Source of the DNA: Streptosporangiaceae bacterium
Lineage (GTDB): Bacteria; Actinomycetota; Actinomycetes; Streptosporangiales; Streptosporangiaceae
Direction of reading: 5' to 3'
Assembly (NCBI GenBank): GCA_030039095.1
Contig: JASHQP010000041.1
Coordinates: 1-5,900, forward strand
DNA length: 5,900 nucleotides
Both the position numbers and the translations under genes were made by a program. Numbering within the stretch: position 1 is the stretch's first letter; the number at the start of each line of letters is the position of its first letter. This document shows, in pieces, positions 1 through 4,955 of this stretch. The notes beneath the pieces are model-generated. The model worked only from the letters and a program-made list of their open reading frames with translations, searched no databases and had not been told where the DNA came from.

Positions 1-112
1 CGGCTCTGCCGCCGTTGTCCCGCCGGTCCAGGGCGACCTGGACCGCCTGCAGCGCGCGCTGGGCGTCGTCGGCGCTGTCCGCTGGCTCATTGCGTGGATT
101 GCTGTCGGACAT
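1..112 (-). CDS. Unknown protein, N-terminal 37 residues only (runs off left edge)
   Basis: This is the beginning of a minus-strand gene whose remainder lies left of the window. The start is an ATG at 112-110. A consensus AGGAG (minus strand, 124-120) sits 7 bases before it, so the start is well supported. The visible 37 residues begin MSDSNPRNEPADSADDAQ and continue with an alanine/glutamine-rich stretch that could form a helix (RALQAVQVALDRRD). The first 17 residues are polar and acidic, with no signal peptide or membrane segment. The family is not recognised and no function can be assigned. It is transcribed away from the repeat-containing gap at 113-598, so its promoter should lie in that gap. 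A TACGAT at 405-400 on the minus strand resembles a -10 box, but no matching -35 is visible. Confidence 0.6.
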   Translation of the reverse strand, partial: MSDSNPRNEPADSADDAQRALQAVQVALDRRDNGGRA

Positions 113-307
113 GGCACATCTCCTGGATCAAGATCGTGAGGTTTCTCGGTGGCCGGCAGCCCTGCCCTGGGCGGAGCCGATGCGGCCAGCCAGGTCCCGG
201 CAGCGGGCCAAATGTCGCGGGACGGTGCCGCCGCTGGCGCGGCGCAACGATCGGCGATCAAGGAGGTCAGCGGGCGGACTGCCTGGTACGGCTACGGCTC
301 ATGGCCA

Positions 308-385
308 GCGCCTCATCCCGTAGCGGGGTGCTGGCCTGCCGTTGATCAGGTCCCGCTACGGCTGCTAAGGATGAGTACGTAGCGC
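308..385. repeat. Nested inverted repeat, possible structured RNA or cruciform
   Basis: A perfect 10-base inverted repeat CCGTAGCGGG (318-327) / CCCGCTACGG (352-361) encloses a 24-base loop. The loop itself contains a small CCTG/CAGG hairpin (335-338 with 347-350). The stem continues outward after an 8-base one-sided bulge with CTCATC (312-317) / GATGAG (370-375). After a further TACGTA bulge it continues with GCGC (308-311) / GCGC (382-385). This could fold in RNA of either strand. There is no T-run on either side, so it is not an ordinary intrinsic terminator. On the minus strand it would fall in the leader or promoter region of the leftward gene. Its function is not known. Confidence 0.5.
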
Positions 386-463
386 CGCATGACAAGCCCA
401 TCGTAACCGAAACATCGCCGCGCGCCGCGCACCGGCCCTGGCCAGCCCCGTCCTCACCGCGCA

Positions 464-492
464 CCCGCCCGGCCTCCCCACACACCCCTCCC
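464..492 (-). other. Canonical G-quadruplex motif on the minus strand
   Basis: Read on the minus strand, five G-runs of three or four lie close together: 492-490, 488-485, 479-476, 470-468 and 466-464. They are separated by loops of 1, 5, 5 and 1 bases. This satisfies the usual rule of four runs of at least three G with loops of 1-7. It overlaps the left end of the first 38-base repeat copy. Copies 2 and 3 retain only part of the pattern: two runs plus GG in copy 2, and three runs in copy 3. Whether it folds in the cell is not known. Confidence 0.5.
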
Positions 493-586
493 GCCGCTGC
501 AGCGGGCGTGCCTTCCCACACACCCCTCCTGCCGCGGCAGCGGGCGTGCCTTCCCACACACCCCTCCCGCCGCGGCAGCGGGCGGT
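473..586. repeat. Three tandem copies of a 38-base palindromic repeat
   Basis: The copies are 473-510, 511-548 and 549-586, placed head to tail with no spacer. Each runs from CCTYCCCACACACCCCTCC into a GC-rich palindromic half ending GCAGCGGGCG. Copies 1 and 2 differ at three positions. Copies 2 and 3 differ at one internal position and at the last two bases. The unit is not a multiple of three, so a reading frame would change phase in every copy, which argues against coding. Copy 1 contains a perfect 12-base palindrome CCGCTGCAGCGG (494-505), and copy 2 contains CTGCCGCGGCAG (529-540). The centres of the two are offset by three bases within the unit. The array ends 12 bases before the GH16 start. 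It resembles an intergenic minisatellite or REP-like element. Confidence 0.8.
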
Positions 587-598
587 AACGTCGGCGGC

Positions 599-1387
599 GT
601 GCGTGACCGAGCCGATCGCGTCCTCAAGGAGTTGCCGGGGTGCGTCCTCGCGTGGTCGGACGAGTTCGACGGGCCAGCGGGATCCCCGCCGTCTCCCGAC
701 TTGTGGCAGCTGCAGACCGGCGGGCACGGCTGGGGCAACCGGGAACTGCAGTACTACACAGCGGGGGCGCAGAACGCCTCGCTCAACGGGGCCGGCCACC
801 TCGTCATCACCGTCGACCGCGCGCAGCCTCAGGACCGGGCCCACCAGGACGGCTGCGAGTACACGTCGGCGCGAATGACCAGCAAGGACCGGCGGGCGGT
901 GCGCTACGGCGTCGTGCAGGCGCGGATGCAGATCCCGGAGGGCCGCGGTATGTGGCCGGCGTTCTGGATGATGGGCCAGGACTTCGACGGTGTCGGGTGG
1001 CCGGGGTGCGGCGAGATCGACGTCATGGAGAACTTCGGCACGGATCCCCGGATCGTGCACGGAGCGGCGCACGGCCCCGGGTACATCGGCAGCGCCGTCG
1101 CCAACTCACACCGGACCCTGACGAGCCTGGCCCGCGAATTCCACGTGTACTCGGTGGTCTGGGAGCCGGGCCGGATCCGCTGGTACCTGGACGACCGGCA
1201 CTACGCCACGGTCACGCCGGCCGACCTCCAAGGCCAGCCGTGGGTGTTCGATCACGACTTCTTCCTGCTGCTCAACGTCGCCGTGGGCGGGGACCCCTCG
1301 GTGACCCCCGGGCCGTCGGTCCGGTTTCCGCAGCGGCTGCTGGTCGACTACGTCCGCGTCTACGCCACGCCGGAGGTGCCGCGATGA
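599..1387 (+). CDS. Family 16 glycoside hydrolase (laminarinase-like beta-glucanase), no signal peptide
   Basis: The 262-residue product is essentially a single GH16 beta-jelly-roll domain, the family that hydrolyses internal beta-1,3 or beta-1,3-1,4 bonds of glucans with retention of configuration. The active-site motif GEIDVMEN lies at residues 138-145, with nucleophile Glu139, helper Asp141 and acid/base Glu144. Other family landmarks are WSDEFDG (19-25), WGNRELQYYT (45-54), the tryptophan of GMWPAFWMM (117-125), HGPGY (158-162) and LLLNVAVGG (223-231). The domain looks complete. No secretion signal or membrane segment precedes WSDEF, which is unusual for an enzyme acting on polysaccharides. 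The GTG at 599 lacks a good ribosome binding site and is simply the first start in the open frame. An AAGGAG at 626-631 is placed for a GTG at 640, but that GTG is in another frame. The N-terminus is therefore uncertain. The stop overlaps the next gene's start (ATGA). Exact substrate is unknown. Confidence 0.88.
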   Translation: MRDRADRVLKELPGCVLAWSDEFDGPAGSPPSPDLWQLQTGGHGWGNRELQYYTAGAQNASLNGAGHLVITVDRAQPQDRAHQDGCEYTSARMTSKDRRAVRYGVVQARMQIPEGRGMWPAFWMMGQDFDGVGWPGCGEIDVMENFGTDPRIVHGAAHGPGYIGSAVANSHRTLTSLAREFHVYSVVWEPGRIRWYLDDRHYATVTPADLQGQPWVFDHDFFLLLNVAVGGDPSVTPGPSVRFPQRLLVDYVRVYATPEVPR

Positions 1388-2334
1388 CCGGCCTCTATCC
1401 CCGGATCGAGCCGCACGACCACGGGATGCTCGACGTCGGCGACGGCCAGTCGCTGTACTGGGAAGCCTGCGGGAACCCAGACGGCAAGCCCGCCGTCGTG
1501 CTGCACGGCGGTCCCGGCTCCGGGTGCAGCCCGGGCTTCCGCCGCTACTTCGACCCGGCCGCGTACCGGATCGTGCTGTTCGACCAGCGTGGCGCCGGCC
1601 GCAGCGTGCCGCACGCCAGCGACCGCGCGGTCAGCCTGGAGGCGAACACGACCTGGCACCTGATCGCCGACATCGAGGCGCTGCGCGAGTTCCTCGGCGT
1701 GGGCAGCTGGCTTGTCTGGGGCATCTCGTGGGGATCCACGCTCGCGCTCGCCTACGCCGAACAGCACCCGCAGCGGGTGAGCGAGATCGTGCTGCACTCG
1801 GTCACGATGACCCGCCCGGCTGACATCCACTGGCTCTACCACGACGTCGGCCGGTTCTTCCCCGAGGAATGGGCCAGGTTCCGCGCCGCGGCTGGTGCCG
1901 CCGCGGGGGAAGACCTGGTCGCCGCGTACTACCGCCTGCTCGGCGACCCCGACCCCGCGGTGGCGGAGCAGGCCGCGCGGGACTGGTGCGCGTGGGAGGA
2001 CACGCCGGTCTCGCTCGAGGAGGGCTGGCGGCCGCATCCGCGGTACACCGACCCGCGGTTCCGCATGGCCTACGCGAGGATCGTGACCCACTACTTTCAT
2101 CACCACGCGTGGATCGAGGACAACGGGCTGCTACGCCACGCCGGCCGGCTCTCCGGGATCCCCGGGGTTCTCGCGCACGGCCGCCTCGACCTCGGCGGCC
2201 CGCCGGACACCGCTTGGGAACTGGCCCAGGCCTGGCCGGACGCCGAACTCCACCTCGTCGGCGGCGGCCACATGGGCGGCACCGACATGGACGACGTCCT
2301 GATCGCGGCGACCGACCGCTTCGCCAGCCGCTGA
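1384..2334 (+). CDS. pip: Proline iminopeptidase-family alpha/beta hydrolase (peptidase S33, Pip-like)
   Basis: The 316-residue protein has the length and layout of prolyl aminopeptidase, a cytoplasmic serine exopeptidase that removes N-terminal proline from peptides. The N-terminal block (LYPRIEP, then DVGDGQSLYWEACGNP), the oxyanion-hole motif HGGPGSG (41-47) and DQRGAGRS (67-74) are typical of the family. The nucleophile is Ser115 in GISWGS, the likely acid is Asp269 in HGRLD and the base is His296 in GGGHMG. The helical cap contains WCAWED (201-206), whose Glu205 matches one of two glutamates known to bind the substrate amino group. The second, normally in ARIENHYF, appears to be Val234 here (ARIVTHYF), so specificity may differ from true prolyl aminopeptidase. 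The ATG is preceded by GGAGG (1372-1376) at 7 bases and overlaps the GH16 stop, which suggests coupled translation. Family is sure; the exact substrate is not. Confidence 0.88.
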   Translation: MTGLYPRIEPHDHGMLDVGDGQSLYWEACGNPDGKPAVVLHGGPGSGCSPGFRRYFDPAAYRIVLFDQRGAGRSVPHASDRAVSLEANTTWHLIADIEALREFLGVGSWLVWGISWGSTLALAYAEQHPQRVSEIVLHSVTMTRPADIHWLYHDVGRFFPEEWARFRAAAGAAAGEDLVAAYYRLLGDPDPAVAEQAARDWCAWEDTPVSLEEGWRPHPRYTDPRFRMAYARIVTHYFHHHAWIEDNGLLRHAGRLSGIPGVLAHGRLDLGGPPDTAWELAQAWPDAELHLVGGGHMGGTDMDDVLIAATDRFASR

Positions 2335-2586
2335 CTAGTTGTTGCGCAGCGAAATGTCGTCGGACTCACCGATGCGGCTGGAGTCGACGGCCCGCAGCCC
2401 CTCGCCGAGGCGCTCGCGCGCCTGCCGGAGCAGCGTGAGCGAGTCCGTCGCCGGTCCCTGCGCGGCTGAGCGTTCCAGATCTGCCCCGTGCTCCTCGACG
2501 AGGTGCGCCTGAAGGGCGGCGGCCACCTCGTCGACCGCCTTCAGCGCCTGGTAGAGACCCAGTTCTTGTCCGTTGTTGTCAGCCAT
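2335..2586 (-). CDS. Small acidic helical protein, unknown function (83 aa)
   Basis: This 83-residue product begins MADNNGQELGLYQALKAVDE. It is dominated by two likely amphipathic helices, roughly residues 8-41 (YQALKAVDEVAAALQAHLVEE region) and 48-67 (TDSLTLLRQARERLGEGLRAV). A short Ala/Gly/Pro linker joins them, and the tail is polar (SSRIGESDDISLRNN). It has no cysteines, no metal-binding motif, no signal peptide and no membrane segment. A helical hairpin or small partner protein is possible, but I do not recognise the family. It follows the methyltransferase gene by 21 bases on the same strand, so it is probably the last gene of that operon. The ribosome binding site is weak (a GAG about 12 bases upstream). 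Its TAG stop directly abuts the TGA of the Pip-like gene coming from the other side. Confidence 0.72.
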   Translation of the reverse strand: MADNNGQELGLYQALKAVDEVAAALQAHLVEEHGADLERSAAQGPATDSLTLLRQARERLGEGLRAVDSSRIGESDDISLRNN

Positions 2587-2607
2587 GCAGGCCAGTATCT
2601 CGCTCCC

Positions 2608-3195
2608 TCAGCCCTCCCGCCGGACCAGCAGGGCCCTTTTCGCGCTCCCCGGCAGGTCACGATCGTCGAGAATCTCAAATCCCGCGGGCAGCAGCGACGC
2701 GGGCTCGCCCGGCTCCAGGCACCAGGCGGCGGGCAGGTCGGTCCGGGCCCGCCGGGCATCCGCGGTGAACGCCTCCCAGCCGAGGGCACCGCCCGGCCGG
2801 ACCGCACCAGCCGCGGCGGCGAACACGGCCCGGTCCCAGAAGCCGGTGCACAGCACGAGCGCGTAACCAGCCGGTTCCGGGCACCATTGCGCCAGGTCCG
2901 CCTGGACGGGGGTAATCAGGTCGCCGAGGCCGAGCCGGATTGCCTCCCCGGCCAGCAGCCCGAGCGCCACGTCGGAGATGTCCACGGCGGTGACCCGGCG
3001 GCCGGCCCCGGCGGCGAGCAGGGCACTCCCGCCGTGCCCGCAGGCAAGATCAGCGACCGGCCCGTCGGGCAGCCCAAGCGACAGCGCCCGCACCGCCAGC
3101 GGATGCGGCCCGAACGATGCCCGGTCCCAGCGCTCGTACCTGGCGTTCCACCGCTCCCTGTCCGGATGCCCCTCCAGATCCCCCACGTCCCGCAT
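2608..3195 (-). CDS. Class I SAM-dependent methyltransferase (TehB/thiopurine-methyltransferase-like)
   Basis: The predicted 195-residue enzyme has the order of motifs of a small Rossmann-fold methyltransferase, which transfers a methyl group from S-adenosylmethionine to a small acceptor. The N-terminal WNARYERWD and GPHPLAVRAL precede motif I, VADLACGHGGSAL (47-59). Next come the acidic residue for the ribose hydroxyls, Asp72 in VTAVDIS, then the adenine-side QADL (98-101), then YALVLCTGFWDR (111-122) and the turn VRPGGALGWEAF (132-143). This layout is like TehB and thiopurine-type methyltransferases. The acceptor cannot be deduced. The ATG at 3195 was chosen over an upstream TTG at 3270, because the TTG has no ribosome binding site and would overlap the reductase gene by 53 bases. 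With the ATG, the gap to the reductase stop is 22 bases. The site before this ATG is also weak, so some doubt about the start remains. Confidence 0.85.
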   Translation of the reverse strand: MRDVGDLEGHPDRERWNARYERWDRASFGPHPLAVRALSLGLPDGPVADLACGHGGSALLAAGAGRRVTAVDISDVALGLLAGEAIRLGLGDLITPVQADLAQWCPEPAGYALVLCTGFWDRAVFAAAAGAVRPGGALGWEAFTADARRARTDLPAAWCLEPGEPASLLPAGFEILDDRDLPGSAKRALLVRREG

Positions 3196-3217
3196 GTTAT
3201 GCGCCGCTTCGTCCCGG

Positions 3218-4189
3218 TCAGCGCCGGAGCCTGGCCCGGACGACGCCGCGAAGCGCGGCTGGCCCGGCAACGGGGCGGAACCGGTCCGACGCAGCGCTCA
3301 GCGCACGGCACTCATCGTCGGTCAGGTCGACGTCGGCTGCAGCGGCATTCCGTTCAAGCTGTTCGACGCTGGAGGCGCCCGGGATGGCAACCACCGCCGG
3401 GCTGCGGATCGCCCAGGCGAGCGCCGCCTGAGCCGGGGTGATCGCGTGCGCGTCCGCGACCTCCCGCAGCGAGGAGATCAGCTCGCCGGCGCGCTCGAGG
3501 TTGTCGGGAAGGAACAGCGGGCTGGCCGCCCGGAGCCGGTTCGCCGGGCGCTTGTCCGGGGTGTACCTGCCGGACAGCAGGCCCTGTGCCAGCGGGCTGT
3601 AGGCGATCACCACGTGGTCCTGCGCCTGCGCGAACGGGATCAGGTCGCGTTCTGGTGATCGGGCGACGAGGCTGTAGCGGACCTGGTTGCTGAGCACCCG
3701 GCTGCCCAGAGCCGCCTCGGCCGCGCGCCACCGGTCGAGCGAGTAGTTGCTGACCCCGGCCTCGCCGACCAGCCCGACCCGCTGCAGCGCGCGCATGCCG
3801 CGCATGATCGTGCCGTCGCGGATCACGGGGTTGGGCTGGTGCACCTGGTACAGGTCGAGCCGGCGGACGCCGAGCCGGTTCGCGCTGGCCACGCCGCGCT
3901 GCTCCACCACCGGCGCGACCGGGAGCACCGGGAGGATCTTCGTCGCGACGAAGACCGACGCGGCGTCCTCGCCGAGGGCCTCGCCGAGGATCCGCTCGCT
4001 GCGCCCGAATCCGTAGATCTCGGCGGTGTCGAAAAGCGTGACGCCGAGCTCGATCGCGCGGCGGGTGATCGCGCGCGCGTCCCGCTGGGCGTAGGCATCT
4101 CCGTAACCCCACTCCCGGGAGCCGAACTGCCACGTGCCCAGGCCGATCTTGGAAATCTTCTTCGCGGTGTCACCGGTCAGATAGCGCAT
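3218..4189 (-). CDS. Aldo/keto reductase
   Basis: This 323-residue protein is a full-length member of the aldo/keto reductase superfamily. These are cytoplasmic TIM-barrel enzymes that reduce aldehydes or ketones with NADPH. The catalytic tetrad is complete: Asp54 and Tyr59 (FDTAEIYG), Lys84 (VATKI) and His117 (YQVHQPN). Cofactor-site landmarks are GVSNYS (145-150), NQVRYSLVAR (168-177), YSPLAQGLLSG (197-207) and IPGASSVEQLERN (269-281). The C-terminus is an unusually basic tail (RGVVRARLRR). The ATG at 4189 fits the family, which begins with a short strand before IGLGTW. The ribosome binding site is poor (a GGA 5 bases upstream, within a small GTCC/GGAC hairpin at 4192-4205). It lies 51 bases downstream of the pentapeptide-repeat gene and 22 bases before the methyltransferase, so co-transcription is likely. 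The substrate is unknown. Confidence 0.92.
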   Translation of the reverse strand: MRYLTGDTAKKISKIGLGTWQFGSREWGYGDAYAQRDARAITRRAIELGVTLFDTAEIYGFGRSERILGEALGEDAASVFVATKILPVLPVAPVVEQRGVASANRLGVRRLDLYQVHQPNPVIRDGTIMRGMRALQRVGLVGEAGVSNYSLDRWRAAEAALGSRVLSNQVRYSLVARSPERDLIPFAQAQDHVVIAYSPLAQGLLSGRYTPDKRPANRLRAASPLFLPDNLERAGELISSLREVADAHAITPAQAALAWAIRSPAVVAIPGASSVEQLERNAAAADVDLTDDECRALSAASDRFRPVAGPAALRGVVRARLRR

Positions 4190-4224
4190 GCGTCCAGTGT
4201 CGGACTTTTGCGGCGGAATGCCAG

Positions 4225-4238
4225 GACCGGGCCCGGTC
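4225..4238. repeat. Perfect 14-base palindrome between two minus-strand genes
   Basis: GACCGGGCCCGGTC is a perfect palindrome 2 bases past the TAG of the pentapeptide-repeat gene and 35 bases before the reductase ATG. As RNA it gives a 5-base stem with a 4-base loop and no U-run, so it would be a weak terminator at best. As DNA it could be an operator for the reductase. Palindromes of this kind are not rare in such GC-rich DNA. Confidence 0.35.
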
Positions 4239-4240
4239 GC

Positions 4241-4900
4241 CTAGTCGTCTGAAACGGTGATGCCCATGGTCTCGGCGAGCACCGGGGCCAGGTAGACGAG
4301 CTGACCGGTGCTGACCGTCGCGCCGCGCAGCGAGTCCGGGCCGATGATGACGCCGAGCTCGGCGCCGCGCAGGTCCGTCTTGTCCATGGTCACGTTCGTG
4401 AAGTCGGTTCTGGCCAGCCGTGACCCGGGGAACGCCGCCCGGGTCAGCGTCGCGCCGGCGAAGTCAACGTCGCGCAGCTCGCACCCGGCGAACGTGACCT
4501 CGGTGAGTGCGGCGCCACGGAAGTTCACCGAGTCCAGCTTGCAGCCGCGGAACGTGACCCGCCGCAGTTCGGCGCCGAACACCTCGGCGCCGGCGGCGAC
4601 GCTCTCGGCGACCGTTACGTCGGTCCAGTGCGACTCGCCCAGGCCGGTTGCGATCAGCCGCACGTCGCGCATCAGCACGTCACGCAGCCGGGTCTTCGGC
4701 AGCCGCCCGCCCTGGAAGGTCACACCGGTGAACGCGCACTCGATGAACTGGCTGCTCGCCGCCTGCGGCTCGCCGAAGCTGAGCTGGTCGAAGCGCACGC
4801 AGTCATAGTCAGCTCCGGCCGTCAGGCCGCCGTGGTGGGGCGTCAGGACCTCCGCGAACGGGAGGTCGGCGACGTCCTGCCAGTCCATGGGTTCAGGCAT
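4241..4900 (-). CDS. Pentapeptide-repeat protein
   Basis: The 219-residue product is largely a right-handed quadrilateral beta-helix of pentapeptide repeats. Weaker repeats start near residues 33-80. A clean run follows at 115-182, where the central position of each five-residue repeat alternates between phenylalanine and leucine: F117, L122, F127, L132, F137, L142, F147, L152, F157, L162 and F167. The run ends with M172, L177 and L182. The C-terminal cap (LRGATVSTGQLVYLAPVLAETMGITV) resembles the cap common in actinobacterial pentapeptide proteins. There is no signal peptide or membrane segment, so it is probably cytosolic. Some relatives (Qnr, MfpA) mimic DNA and protect gyrase, but nothing specific here supports that role. 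The start ATG at 4900 has GGAG 5 bases upstream. A second in-frame Met at residue 5 is possible. It heads the four-gene minus-strand cluster. Confidence 0.88.
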   Translation of the reverse strand: MPEPMDWQDVADLPFAEVLTPHHGGLTAGADYDCVRFDQLSFGEPQAASSQFIECAFTGVTFQGGRLPKTRLRDVLMRDVRLIATGLGESHWTDVTVAESVAAGAEVFGAELRRVTFRGCKLDSVNFRGAALTEVTFAGCELRDVDFAGATLTRAAFPGSRLARTDFTNVTMDKTDLRGAELGVIIGPDSLRGATVSTGQLVYLAPVLAETMGITVSDD

Positions 4901-4938
4901 TCGAGCTCCGGCACCGAGGGATGCTGTTTGCCCCGATC

Positions 4939-4948
4939 AGCGTAGACT
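4939..4948. promoter_or_regulatory. Overlapping divergent -10 elements (bidirectional promoter)
   Basis: On the plus strand TAGACT (4943-4948) fits the -10 pattern TANNNT. It lies exactly 7 bases before the GTG at 4956, the spacing expected for a leaderless transcript that begins at its own start codon. On the minus strand TACGCT (4944-4939) fits the same pattern. It would give a leader of about 30 bases before the pentapeptide-repeat ATG. The two hexamers share the central TA. No good -35 hexamer is visible for either direction. Confidence 0.45.
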
Positions 4949-4955
4949 CCGGGCC

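Larger units (their letters stand above)
113..598. other. Non-coding gap with repeats between divergent genes
   Basis: I see no credible gene in these roughly 490 bases. The open frames across it give Arg/Pro/Ala/Gly-rich translations with no recognisable domain. The left third is featureless GC-rich sequence containing the promoter and ribosome binding site of the leftward gene. An isolated perfect AGGAGG at 261-266 has no ATG, GTG or TTG at a usable distance. The middle holds a nested inverted repeat (308-385) and a locally less GC-rich patch (about 365-415). The right third is strongly C-rich on the plus strand and carries three tandem 38-base repeats. The gap must contain promoters for the leftward gene and for the GH16 gene, but neither can be placed with confidence. 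Confidence 0.6.

Noticed and set aside
261..266. AGGAGG as the ribosome binding site of a small plus-strand gene
   Set aside because: No ATG, GTG or TTG follows at a usable distance, and a CTG frame ends after a few codons.
15..382. Overlapping plus-strand open frames in the left gap
   Set aside because: They show no ribosome binding sites, domains or consistent codon bias, and the first overlaps the supported minus-strand start at 112.
473..586. CRISPR array
   Set aside because: The repeats are directly contiguous with no spacers, and no cas genes are present.
365..1072. Long minus-strand open frame across the repeats and the GH16 gene
   Set aside because: It is antisense to a clear GH16 domain. 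The 38-base repeat changes phase in each copy, and the translation is low-complexity.
640..1383. Upstream extension of the Pip-like reading frame to a GTG with a good ribosome binding site
   Set aside because: The translation across this part is Arg/Gly/Pro-rich and has no motifs, while the overlapping frame encodes a complete GH16 domain. The Pip family begins at the ATG at 1384, which has its own GGAGG.
2329..2351. Hairpin CGCTG/CAGCG as a shared terminator at the convergent junction
   Set aside because: The stem has only five pairs with a 13-base loop and no T-run, which is well within chance for this base composition.
3196..3270. TTG start for the methyltransferase at 3270
   Set aside because: It has no Shine-Dalgarno site, gives a 53-base overlap with the reductase gene and adds 25 residues unlike the family. 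The ATG at 3195 is preferred.
2488..3441. Long plus-strand open frame opposite the methyltransferase and small gene
   Set aside because: It is a GC-rich antisense shadow, rich in Arg, Pro and Gly, with no domain. The minus strand carries conserved methyltransferase motifs.
4887..4955. Longer N-terminus for the membrane protein
   Set aside because: It would overlap the divergent pentapeptide gene and place the promoter-like TAGACT inside the coding region. The extra 23 residues are not membrane-like.
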